Part shown: piece by piece, positions 27,298 through 35,032 of the stretch | Position numbering within the stretch: the first letter of the stretch is position 1 | Layout: each line of letters begins with the position of its first letter | Assembly (NCBI GenBank): GCA_902554655.1 | Contig: CACDPE010000004.1 | Location: 1 to 64,000 of the forward strand | DNA length: 64,000 nt | Reading direction: 5' to 3' | Origin: an uncultured Bacteroidota bacterium | GTDB taxonomy: Bacteria; Bacteroidota; Bacteroidia; Flavobacteriales; Flavobacteriaceae | Notes under the pieces: model-generated | Told to the model about the DNA's origin: nothing | Databases searched by the model: none | The model's input: the letters and a program-made list of their open reading frames with translations, nothing else | Position numbers and translations under genes: made by a program

Positions 27298-28174
27298 ATT
27301 TCTGCATAAACTTTATTAAAATACCCCTTTTTAGCTTTGAAAATGGTGATAATAAAGTATGTTCTAAAAGAATTGATATATAAATTATCGAGATCAACAT
27401 TAATTTTTTTAAACCAAAAAAATGCTTATCAACATATTTAATTTTAGATAATAAAACTTCTGTTTTTGTTTTTATTTTTGTTTCAAGATTAGTTCTTGTT
27501 GATAGTCCGTGAAAATGGTAGCATGAAATAGTATTAATCATAATTATTTCAACTCCAATTTTTTTTATTTTTTTACATAGATCCATATCTTCATAATACA
27601 TCCAAAATCTTTCATCCCACTTATTTACTTTTCTAAAAATATTTTTTGATATCAGAATAAATGAACCAGATATCCAGTCAGGATTAAATGAGTCGAGTTT
27701 TTCAAGTCTTTTTTTTGTCTTATTCTTAAATATCCTATTAATTGATCTTAATATTCCATTAAAGGTGTAAAAAGATAAAAATTCCCCATATGCATATGTA
27801 TTTTTATTTTTATTATCAAGTTGCTTAATACTTACTACATTTAAATTGAAATCTAAATTTTTAGAAAAAATTTTATTTAAACAATTGGCACCTAGAATTG
27901 TATCTGGATTTAAAAATAAGAGTAAGTCAAATTTTGATTTAAGTTCTCCAATGTTACAAGCTTTTGAAAAACCATAATTTGAATTATTTTCTATCCAAAT
28001 CACTGATTTATACTTTTTTTTAAAATAAATTATTTTGTTATCGTTAGAATTATTATCAACTATAATAATTTCAGTCTTTATTTTCTTTTGATTAAGTATG
28101 CTATTTATACAATTTTCTAAAGGATCCCATGATTTGTAGTTAACAATTATAATTGAAATTCCATTTTCATTCAT
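27287..28174 (-). CDS. family 2 glycosyltransferase (rhamnosyltransferase-like)
   Basis: A 295-residue GT2 with a GT-A fold. The N-terminal strand ISIIIVNYKSWDPLENCINSIL and IIIVDNNSNDN are typical; a metal-binding aspartate lies in LLFLNPDTIL near residue 90; the acceptor region shows DWISGSFILISK and ERFWMYYEDMDLCKKIKK near 195. A hydrophobic C-terminal segment (LMLISIIYISILLEHTLL) suggests membrane association. The family adds sugars to cell-surface glycans; donor and acceptor cannot be told from sequence. Its ATG overlaps the rpoN stop (TAATG), so it is coupled to rpoN, an unusual functional pairing that probably reflects packing and not shared function. Confidence 0.85.
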   Translation of the reverse strand: MNENGISIIIVNYKSWDPLENCINSILNQKKIKTEIIIVDNNSNDNKIIYFKKKYKSVIWIENNSNYGFSKACNIGELKSKFDLLLFLNPDTILGANCLNKIFSKNLDFNLNVVSIKQLDNKNKNTYAYGEFLSFYTFNGILRSINRIFKNKTKKRLEKLDSFNPDWISGSFILISKNIFRKVNKWDERFWMYYEDMDLCKKIKKIGVEIIMINTISCYHFHGLSTRTNLETKIKTKTEVLLSKIKYVDKHFFGLKKLMLISIIYISILLEHTLLSPFSKLKRGILIKFMQKFNY

Positions 28175-29622
28175 TATAATTTTTTTCTAAGCCGAGCTAC
28201 TGGTGCACCAATCATTTCTCTGTATTTTGCAACTGTTCTTCTCGCAATTGGATAACCTTTTTTATTAAGTAATTTAGTTAATTGATCATCAGTATATGGA
28301 ATATTTTTGTTCTCTTTTTCAATAATATCTTCTAGAGTTTTTTTAACTTCAATTGTAGATATTTCTACTCCATCTGAATTTTTAATTCCCTCTGAAAAGA
28401 AAGATTTTATAAGTTTAATTCCATATGGAGTGTCAACATATTTACTATTAGCTACTCTTGAGATAGTTGAAATATCCATTTCAATTTTTTCAGCTATATC
28501 CTTTAAAATCATTGGTTTCATTTTAGTTTCATCACCGGTTAAAAAATACTCTTTTTGAAAATTAACTATTGATGACATTGTCATTATTAGGGTTTGATTT
28601 CTTTGTTTAATCGCATCTATGAACCATTTAGCTGAGTCAAGCTTTTGCTTGATAAACATAACTGCATCTTTATGACTTTTAGTTTTATTTTTTGACTCAG
28701 AATATCCAGAAAGCATATTTTTGTATTCTTCTGAAACATTAAGTTGAGGTGCATTTCTTGAATTTAATTCAAGTTTTAGCTCACCATCAATAATTTTGAT
28801 AGTAAAGTCAGGGACAATCGAAGAATTAATTTTTGTATTTTCATTAAAAGCTCCACCAGGTTTAGGGTTTAATTTTTCTATTTCAGTGATCACATTTCTT
28901 AATTCTTCACTACCTATATTTAATTTTTGTTTTATTTTTTCAAAATGTTTCTTTGAGAATAAATCAAAAAAATTTTCAATTATGTTTATTGATAAATCAA
29001 TTGTTTTATTTTTACTTTTTCTTCTTAGTTGTAAAAGTAAGCATTGTTTAAGATCACGGGCACCTATACCTGGAGGATCCAATAAATATATCTTGTCGAG
29101 AATTCTCTGAATTAATGTTTCATCAGCCTCAATCCCTAGTGTAAAAATTAAATCGTCAGAAATATCTAAAATATCTCTTCTTAAATAGCCAAAAGGGTCT
29201 AAACTACCTATAATAAACTCAGCTATCTCAAGTTCTTTTTTATTTAAAGAGAAAGAATGTAATTGAGCTTTTAAAAATTGATTAAATGAAGTTCCAGATG
29301 CAAATGGAATATTTTTTTCTGATTCCTCACTGTAATTATTTGATTTAAGTCTATAATCTGGTGTGTCATCATCTGAAAGATAATCAGAAATGTCGATTTC
29401 ATCATGATCGTTCTCTTCTTTTTCAAAACTATCGTCATTCTCATTAAAATTATCAGAATCTGTATTATCACTATTTTTTGTATCTAGGGCTGGATTTTCT
29501 TCAATTTCTCTTGATAGCCTCTGCTCAAACTCTTGAGTAGACAATTGAATTAACTTCATCAATTGAATTTGTTGAGGTGAAAGTTTTTGAGATAGTTTTA
29601 ATTTTAATTTTTGATTAAGCAT
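28174..29622 (-). CDS. rpoN: RNA polymerase sigma-54 factor
   Basis: A 482-residue sigma-54. Region I at the N-terminus is glutamine- and leucine-rich (LSQKLSPQQIQLMKLIQLS) with EIEENPALD; region II is a very acidic linker (about 50-100, Asp/Asn/Glu-rich); region III contains the core-binding domain and the helix-turn-helix with MDISTISRVANSKYV near 375; the RpoN box is ARRTVAKYRE near 465. All are intact. It recognises -24/-12 promoters and needs enhancer-binding activators, none of which is in this window. Confidence 0.95.
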   Translation of the reverse strand: MLNQKLKLKLSQKLSPQQIQLMKLIQLSTQEFEQRLSREIEENPALDTKNSDNTDSDNFNENDDSFEKEENDHDEIDISDYLSDDDTPDYRLKSNNYSEESEKNIPFASGTSFNQFLKAQLHSFSLNKKELEIAEFIIGSLDPFGYLRRDILDISDDLIFTLGIEADETLIQRILDKIYLLDPPGIGARDLKQCLLLQLRRKSKNKTIDLSINIIENFFDLFSKKHFEKIKQKLNIGSEELRNVITEIEKLNPKPGGAFNENTKINSSIVPDFTIKIIDGELKLELNSRNAPQLNVSEEYKNMLSGYSESKNKTKSHKDAVMFIKQKLDSAKWFIDAIKQRNQTLIMTMSSIVNFQKEYFLTGDETKMKPMILKDIAEKIEMDISTISRVANSKYVDTPYGIKLIKSFFSEGIKNSDGVEISTIEVKKTLEDIIEKENKNIPYTDDQLTKLLNKKGYPIARRTVAKYREMIGAPVARLRKKL

Positions 29623-29666
29623 TTTTTTGTACTACGTTAAAAGTACGAAATGTCAAAGGATATATA

Positions 29667-31085
29667 CTAAAACTCTGCGCTTTTTGGAGTTCTAGGAAAT
29701 GGAATCACGTCTCTAATATTATTCATTCCAGTTATAAATAAAATTAGCCTTTCTAGACCAAGTCCAAAACCGCTGTGTTTTACACTTCCATATTTTCTAA
29801 GATCAAGATACCACCAAAGCTCTTTATTTTCAATACCTAAAGCTTCAACCCTTTGATTTAAAATATCAAGCCTTTCCTCTCTTTGTGATCCACCTACAAT
29901 TTCACCAATTCCTGGAAATAAAATATCCATGGCTCTTACAGTTTTTTTGTCATCATTTAATCTCATGTAAAAAGCTTTAATTTTTGCTGGATAGTCGTAT
30001 ACAATAAGTGGGCACTTAAAATGTTTTTCAACTAAAAACCTTTCATGTTCACTTTGAAAATCAATTCCCCAATCTTTAACAGGATATTTAAATTTTCCTT
30101 TTTTATTAGGCTTTGAATTTCTTAAAATTTCAAATGCTTCAGAATATGTAACTCTTTTAAAATTATTATTTATTACAAACTCAATCCTTTCAGTCAGTGA
30201 AAGTTCACTCCTTTGATCTTTTGGCTTAGACATTTCTTCTTTTTCTAATCTATCACTCAAAAAAACTATATCTTCCTTACATTTTTCATAAGTATTTTTA
30301 ATTACATTCTGAATAAACTCTTCAGCCAAATCCATATTATCATTTAAATCATAGAAAGCCATTTCTGGTTCAATCATCCAAAATTCAGCTAGGTGTCTAG
30401 AAGTATTTGAGTTTTCAGCTCTAAAAGTTGGTCCAAATGTATAAACATTCCCAAGCCCTAAAGCTAAAGCTTCAGCTTCAAGTTGTCCTGAAACGGTTAA
30501 ATGTGTTTCTTTACCAAAAAAATCTTCAGAATAATCGAAATTCTTATTATCTGAATCTAGTGTTGTTACTCTAAACATTTCCCCTGCTCCCTCAGCATCA
30601 CTTCCTGTAATAATTGGTGTGTTTACATAATAAAAATTCTTTTTATTAAAAAAATCATGAATAGCATATGACACTTCGGATCTTATTCTAAAGACTGAGC
30701 TTAAGGTTTTGGTTCTAACTCTCAAGTGAGCATTTTCTCTTAAAAACTCAAATGAGTGTTTTTTTGGTTGAATTGGAAATTTTTCTGGATCACTCTCGCC
30801 TAAAATATCAATACTATTTGCAATTAGCTCAATATTTTGTCCTCGCCCTTGACTTTTTACTATTTCGCCTTCAACTTTTAAACAAGCACCAGTATTAATT
30901 TTTGACAATTTTGATTCTTCAAGTTTTTCATAATCAACTAGACATTGAAGATCATTTAAACAAGAACCGTCATTTAAGTTAATAAACCTATTAGAACGAA
31001 ATGTTTTAACCCAGCCATAAACAATGATATTTTTTCCAACATAATCATTATTTAATATAGACTTAATTTGTAATCTTTTTGACAT
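29667..31085 (-). CDS. asnS: asparagine--tRNA ligase
   Basis: A class IIb synthetase of 472 aa. The N-terminal OB-fold anticodon-binding domain (to about 115) includes VYGWVKTFRSNRFINLNDGS; the catalytic domain shows INTPIITGSDAEGAGEMF near 160, TVSGQLEAEALALGLGNVYTFGPTFRAENSNT (shown in part as TFGPTFRAENS, motif 2) near 215, and motif 3 GFGLGLERLILFITG near 440. The GAGEMF text is characteristic of AsnRS over AspRS. It ends 44 bases upstream of rpoN and starts 2 bases after frr stops. Confidence 0.95.
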   Translation of the reverse strand: MSKRLQIKSILNNDYVGKNIIVYGWVKTFRSNRFINLNDGSCLNDLQCLVDYEKLEESKLSKINTGACLKVEGEIVKSQGRGQNIELIANSIDILGESDPEKFPIQPKKHSFEFLRENAHLRVRTKTLSSVFRIRSEVSYAIHDFFNKKNFYYVNTPIITGSDAEGAGEMFRVTTLDSDNKNFDYSEDFFGKETHLTVSGQLEAEALALGLGNVYTFGPTFRAENSNTSRHLAEFWMIEPEMAFYDLNDNMDLAEEFIQNVIKNTYEKCKEDIVFLSDRLEKEEMSKPKDQRSELSLTERIEFVINNNFKRVTYSEAFEILRNSKPNKKGKFKYPVKDWGIDFQSEHERFLVEKHFKCPLIVYDYPAKIKAFYMRLNDDKKTVRAMDILFPGIGEIVGGSQREERLDILNQRVEALGIENKELWWYLDLRKYGSVKHSGFGLGLERLILFITGMNNIRDVIPFPRTPKSAEF

Positions 31086-31087
31086 TA

Positions 31088-31639
31088 TTAGACAGATAAA
31101 ATTTCTTTTTCTTTAGTTGAAAAAATTGAATCGATTTTTGAAATGTATTTATCAGTAATGTTTTGAATATCTATTTCAAAGTTTGATTTCATATCGTCGC
31201 TTGCATCAGATTTTCTAATTTCATTATTAGCCTCTTTTCTAGCATTACGAATACTTACTTTAGCCTTTTCAACTTCAGATTTTGCAACTTTTACTAACTC
31301 TATTCTTCTTTCTTCAGTCAATGGAGGAATACTAATTATTATGGATTCACCATTGTTCATTGGATTAAATCCTAAATTACTTGAAAAGATAGCCTTTTCT
31401 ATATCTTCAAGTTTGTCTTTTTCCCATGGTTGAATGGACAGGGTTTGTGAATCTGGGGTATTAATATTTGCAATTTGATTTAATGGAGTTTGCGCACCAT
31501 AATAATCAACTTTTACACTAGATAACATATTAGGATTAGCTTTACCTGCTCTGATATTTAAAAGCTCTTTTTCCAAAAAATAAATGGAGTTAACCATTGA
31601 TTCTTTTGTAGCTTCTATAATAAACTCTAATTCTTCCAT
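31088..31639 (-). CDS. frr: ribosome recycling factor
   Basis: RRF splits post-termination ribosomes together with EF-G. The 183-residue protein shows ELLNIRAGKANPNML near residue 25, VDYYGAQTPLNQIANI, LSIQPWEKD, and the C-terminal ISIPPLTEERRIELVK followed by SIRNARKEAN. Length and motifs match the family. The ATG directly abuts the pyrH stop, and asnS follows after 2 bases, so pyrH-frr-asnS form one unit. Confidence 0.96.
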   Translation of the reverse strand: MEELEFIIEATKESMVNSIYFLEKELLNIRAGKANPNMLSSVKVDYYGAQTPLNQIANINTPDSQTLSIQPWEKDKLEDIEKAIFSSNLGFNPMNNGESIIISIPPLTEERRIELVKVAKSEVEKAKVSIRNARKEANNEIRKSDASDDMKSNFEIDIQNITDKYISKIDSIFSTKEKEILSV

Positions 31640-32344
31640 TTAATTAACTATTGTACCAATTTGTTTTCCATCAATAATTTTCTTCAAATTTCCAGGTTTG
31701 TTCATATTAAAAACAATAATTGGTAAATTATTCTCTTTGCTTAATGTAAATGCTGTTGAATCCATTACTTTTAATTTTTTTGCAATGGCATCATCAAATG
31801 TTAAATGTTCAAACTTTATAGCATCTTTATTTTTTTCTGGGTCTAAATTATATATTCCATCCACTCTAGTTCCCTTTAAAATAACGTCTGCATTGATTTC
31901 AATTGCTCGTAAAACTGCAGCAGAGTCAGTTGTAAAAAAAGGATTTCCAGTTCCAGCGCTAAAAATGACAACTCTCTTTTTTTCAAGATGTCTTACAGCT
32001 CTTCTTTTTATATATGGTTCAGCAATTGATTCCATTTTAAGAGCTGTTTGAAGCCTAGTTTGAACACCACTTTCTTCAAGAGTGCTTTGTAAAGCAAGTC
32101 CATTAATTACAGTGGCTAACATCCCCATGTAGTCAGCCTGGACTCTATCCATTCCATTGCTAGCTGCGGATAATCCTCTAAAAATATTACCACCGCCAAT
32201 AACAATTGCTACTTCAACGCCAGTATTTACAAGTTCGCTAATTTCTTTACAATAGGCCTTGATTCTTTTTGGGTCAACACCATGGGTCCTATTACCCATG
32301 AGAGCTTCACCACTTAGTTTTAATAAAATTCTTCTATATGGCAT
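31640..32344 (-). CDS. pyrH: UMP kinase
   Basis: An amino-acid-kinase-fold UMP kinase of 234 aa that makes UDP. Motifs: [13 protein letters not shown] near residue 5, [11 protein letters not shown] near 46, [17 protein letters not shown] near 70, [20 protein letters not shown] near 130, [11 protein letters not shown] and the C-terminal IIVFNM. Bacterial PyrH is hexameric and allosterically regulated by GTP and UTP. The order tsf-pyrH-frr is widely conserved. A 48-base gap to tsf holds no perfect TAnnTTTG box. Confidence 0.96.
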   Translation of the reverse strand: MPYRRILLKLSGEALMGNRTHGVDPKRIKAYCKEISELVNTGVEVAIVIGGGNIFRGLSAASNGMDRVQADYMGMLATVINGLALQSTLEESGVQTRLQTALKMESIAEPYIKRRAVRHLEKKRVVIFSAGTGNPFFTTDSAAVLRAIEINADVILKGTRVDGIYNLDPEKNKDAIKFEHLTFDDAIAKKLKVMDSTAFTLSKENNLPIIVFNMNKPGNLKKIIDGKQIGTIVN

Positions 32345-32392
32345 TTTAATGATTATGTAAATATAATCATAGTATTTAAAAGGGTGTTTTAA

Positions 32393-33217
32393 CTACACTA
32401 ATGAAACCCTTTTAAAGTCTGTAATTGAACAATCTGAGTTAACAGATTTAATGTACTCATTAACTGACGTCTTATTATCTTTAATAAATGCTTGATTAAT
32501 TAAAGTGTTCTCTTTGAAAAATTTCTTCAATTTACCTTTGGCTATATTTTCAAGCATGGCCTCTGGTTTTCCTTCAGCTCTTAATTGTTCTTTAGCAATT
32601 TCAATTTCTTTTTCAATTATTTCTTTACTCACTCCATCTTCATTAAGAGCAACTGGATTCATCGCCGCAGCTTGCATACATACATTTTTTGCAACTTCAA
32701 ATGATCCATCGAAATTGTTAGATAACCCAACAATAGTAGCAATTTTATTTCCAGCATGAATGTAAGATCCAACAAAGTTTGAATTTATTTTTTCAAACGA
32801 ACCTATTTCTAATTTTTCACCAATAACACCTGTTTGTTCGATTAATTTTTCCTGAACAGACATTGATTCAATTTTTGTTTCTAAAAGTTCTTCTTTTGTA
32901 TTGGAAATTAATGCTAATTCAGCTATCTGATTAGCAAGAGAAATAAATGATTCATTCTTTGCAACAAAATCAGTTTCACAATTAAGAGAAATTATTACTC
33001 CAGAGTTTGAATCAGAATTTACTTTTGCTATAACTGCACCTTCACTTGATTCCCTATCAGCTCTTTTTGCAGCAACTTTTTGACCTTTTTTTCTCAAATT
33101 TTCTATAGCTAGTTCAAAATCACCATTAGCTTCAACTAAAGCCTTCTTACAGTCCATTATACCAGCACCAGTACTTTTTCTTAATTTATTTACATCTGCA
33201 GCAGTTATATTACTCAT
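32393..33217 (-). CDS. tsf: elongation factor Ts
   Basis: EF-Ts exchanges nucleotide on EF-Tu. The 274-residue product has the N-terminal UBA-like VNKLRKSTGAGIMDCKKAL, the core LNCETDFVAKNESF with the TDFV block near residue 80, and the C-terminal EGKPEAMLENIAKGKLKKFFKE. It is typical in length for Bacteroidota. It begins 5 bases after the rpsB stop, in the universal rpsB-tsf order, and is presumably co-transcribed with it. Confidence 0.96.
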   Translation of the reverse strand: MSNITAADVNKLRKSTGAGIMDCKKALVEANGDFELAIENLRKKGQKVAAKRADRESSEGAVIAKVNSDSNSGVIISLNCETDFVAKNESFISLANQIAELALISNTKEELLETKIESMSVQEKLIEQTGVIGEKLEIGSFEKINSNFVGSYIHAGNKIATIVGLSNNFDGSFEVAKNVCMQAAAMNPVALNEDGVSKEIIEKEIEIAKEQLRAEGKPEAMLENIAKGKLKKFFKENTLINQAFIKDNKTSVNEYIKSVNSDCSITDFKRVSLV

Positions 33218-33222
33218 AATAT

Positions 33223-33996
33223 TTATTTATCTTTTTTTTCTTCATTAGTTTTATTTTCAGGCTCATCACCTTTTTCTTTTATAGCTTGATTTTCCGCCTT
33301 TTCTTTATCTCTTAGTTGAAGACCTTCTTTGATAGATTCAGTCACTTTCTTTAAAATAATTTCAATTGACTTGGAAGCATCATCATTTGAGGGTATACCA
33401 AAATCAACTTTATTAGGGTCGGTGTTAGTATCAACCATAGCAAATATTGGAATATTAAGTTTATTAGCTTCTCTTACTGCAATATGTTCTCTTCTAATAT
33501 CTACAACAAATAGAGCGCCAGGAAGTCTAGTCATACTGGTGATTGACCCTAAATTCTTTTCAAGTTTTGCTCTGGTTCTATCAACTCTTAATTTCTCTTT
33601 TTTAGAAAGCGTTTCAAATGTTCCGTCTTCTTTTGTTCTATCAATTGCAGACATTTTTTTTACAGCTTTTCTAATGGTTACAAAATTTGTTAACATACCT
33701 CCAGGCCACCTTTCAGTGATATAAGGCATATTGACTTCAGAAGCACATTCTGAAATAATATTTTTTGCTTGTTTCTTAGTAGCAACAAAAAGAATCTTTC
33801 TTCCAGATGACGCAATCTTTTCTAAAGCAGAGCACGCTTCATCAAGTTTATTGACTGTCTTATATAAATTTATGATATGAATTCCGTTTTTTTCGGAGTA
33901 AATAAAAGGAGCCATGTTTGGGTTCCATTTTCTAGTTAGATGTCCAAAGTGAACACCTGCCTTTACAAGGTCTTTGATTTCAGTTTTTTTTGCCAT
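33223..33996 (-). CDS. rpsB: 30S ribosomal protein S2
   Basis: S2, 257 aa. Landmarks are LVKAGVHFGHLTRKWNPNMAPFIY near residue 8 (in part), ILFVATKKQAKNII, ITERWPGGMLTNF, LPGALFVVDIRREHIAVREA and the IPIFAMVDTNTDP region. The C-terminal tail (about 235-257) is highly charged and rich in Lys and Glu. It starts 121 bases downstream of the rpsI stop, a stretch with two inverted repeats that may form an mRNA leader. Confidence 0.96.
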   Translation of the reverse strand: MAKKTEIKDLVKAGVHFGHLTRKWNPNMAPFIYSEKNGIHIINLYKTVNKLDEACSALEKIASSGRKILFVATKKQAKNIISECASEVNMPYITERWPGGMLTNFVTIRKAVKKMSAIDRTKEDGTFETLSKKEKLRVDRTRAKLEKNLGSITSMTRLPGALFVVDIRREHIAVREANKLNIPIFAMVDTNTDPNKVDFGIPSNDDASKSIEIILKKVTESIKEGLQLRDKEKAENQAIKEKGDEPENKTNEEKKDK

Positions 33997-34041
33997 TTTT
34001 TTTAGTTTACTTTCCTGTTCTTTAGCAACGTACCATTTGGC

Positions 34042-34078
34042 AGTTTAGATGCTAAACTAAATTTCGATTAACGAAATT
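34042..34078 (-). promoter_or_regulatory. two tandem inverted repeats in the rpsI-rpsB gap (possible rpsB leader)
   Basis: AGTTTAG-ATG-CTAAACT (34042-34058, 7-base arms) is followed after one base by AATTTCG-ATTAA-CGAAATT (34060-34078, 7-base arms). Neither is followed by a T run on the minus strand, so they are not simple terminators. Placement about 45 bases upstream of rpsB would suit an autoregulatory leader bound by S2, but I know no matching Bacteroidota motif. A one-mismatch box TAACGTTG lies just upstream on this strand. Confidence 0.35.
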
Positions 34079-34117
34079 CGACAACGTTATTATTATGAAC
34101 TTAATTCAAGAACTCTA

Positions 34118-34504
34118 TTATCTCTTAGAGAACTGGAATTTTTTTCTGGCCTTCTTCTGACCAAATTTCTTTCTTTCAACCATTCTGGGATCTCGCGTTA
34201 GCAATCCTTCACTCTTCAATGCTGATTTATTATCTTCTGAAATTTTACACAATGCTCTTGAAATAGCAAGTCTAATAGCTTCAACTTGTCCAGTACTACC
34301 ACCACCATAAACGTTTACAGATAAATCGTATTTACCAGTGTTGTTAGTTAATTGAAATGGTTGCATTATTTTGTACTGTTGTGTGGTGGTAGGAAAATAT
34401 TCTTTGTAGTCTTTACCATTAACAATTACATTGTCTTTTCCTTTTGACATGTATATTCTAGCTACAGATGTTTTTCTTCTACCAATTGTGTGAACTACTT
34501 CCAA
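34118..34504 (-). CDS. rpsI: 30S ribosomal protein S9
   Basis: S9, 128 aa. Conserved text: HTIGRRKTSVARIYM at the start, VYGGGSTGQVEAIRLAISRAL near 64, and the C-terminal LLTRDPRMVERKKFGQKKARKKFQFSKR tail (final residues FSKR), which reaches the P site. The start is a TTG at 34504; no ATG is possible before the conserved block, and the resulting MEVVHTIGRR agrees with the expected flavobacterial N-terminus. It begins one base after the rplM stop. Confidence 0.96.
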   Translation of the reverse strand: MEVVHTIGRRKTSVARIYMSKGKDNVIVNGKDYKEYFPTTTQQYKIMQPFQLTNNTGKYDLSVNVYGGGSTGQVEAIRLAISRALCKISEDNKSALKSEGLLTRDPRMVERKKFGQKKARKKFQFSKR

Positions 34505-34505
34505 A

Positions 34506-34958
34506 TTATATCTTATTTAAGTTAATTGGTTCAGGGCTTTGAGACTCTTGTTTGTGTAATTCATCATTATAAACTCTCAAATTTTTAAAAATTGCAGCTC
34601 CTAATTTATTTTTAGGAAGCATACCCTTAACAGCTTTTTCAATAATAATTGATGGATTTTTGTCATATAGTTGCTGAGCAGTTTTTACTCTTTGTCCACC
34701 AGGATATCCAGTATAACTAATATATTTTTTATCTGACCATTTATTTCCAGTTAAATTAATTTTACTGGCGTTAATTACAATTACATTATCGCCACAGTCT
34801 ACGTGAGGGGTGAAACTTGGTTTATGTTTACCTCTCAATATCTTAGCAACCTTAGAACACATTCTACCTAAATTTTGATCACTTGCATCAACAAGAAACC
34901 ATCTCTTTTGAACGTCTTCTTTTCTGATTGAAACTGTTTTAAAACTATTAGATTCCAA
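34506..34958 (-). CDS. rplM: 50S ribosomal protein L13
   Basis: L13, 150 aa from the start I prefer. Conserved blocks: WFLVDASDQNLGRMCSKVAKIL, THVDCGDN (as TPHVDCGDNVIVINA), YTGYPGGQR and KGMLPKNKLGA. The start is the TTG at 34958, giving MESNSFKTVS, which lines up residue for residue with MDTLSYKTVS as I recall it in relatives. An earlier in-frame TTG at 34982 would make 158 aa but is the end of the promoter -7 box, so it cannot be translated from that promoter. Together with rpsI this makes two adjacent ribosomal protein genes with TTG starts. Confidence 0.93.
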   Translation of the reverse strand: MESNSFKTVSIRKEDVQKRWFLVDASDQNLGRMCSKVAKILRGKHKPSFTPHVDCGDNVIVINASKINLTGNKWSDKKYISYTGYPGGQRVKTAQQLYDKNPSIIIEKAVKGMLPKNKLGAAIFKNLRVYNDELHKQESQSPEPINLNKI

Positions 34959-34979
34959 ATCAATTATTTTAATGGTCGA

Positions 34980-35009
34980 CAAAACTACAATAATTAATCA
35001 ATATTGCAA
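34980..35009 (-). promoter_or_regulatory. rplM-rpsI promoter: TTG - 19 bases - TAGTTTTG
   Basis: On the minus strand the -33 TTG (35009-35007, TTTG if one base is added) and the -7 box TAGTTTTG (34987-34980) are 19 bases apart, the best match to the Bacteroidota consensus in this window. The TTG start of rplM follows 21 bases later. A strong promoter is expected for ribosomal protein genes. Confidence 0.75.
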
Positions 35010-35032
35010 ATCATTTATAAAATAAATATAAA

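Noticed and set aside
32345-32392. TTAAAA-CACCC-TTTTAA symmetry between tsf and pyrH
   Set aside because: The arms are only six A/T bases and there is no T run; no support for a terminator or operator.
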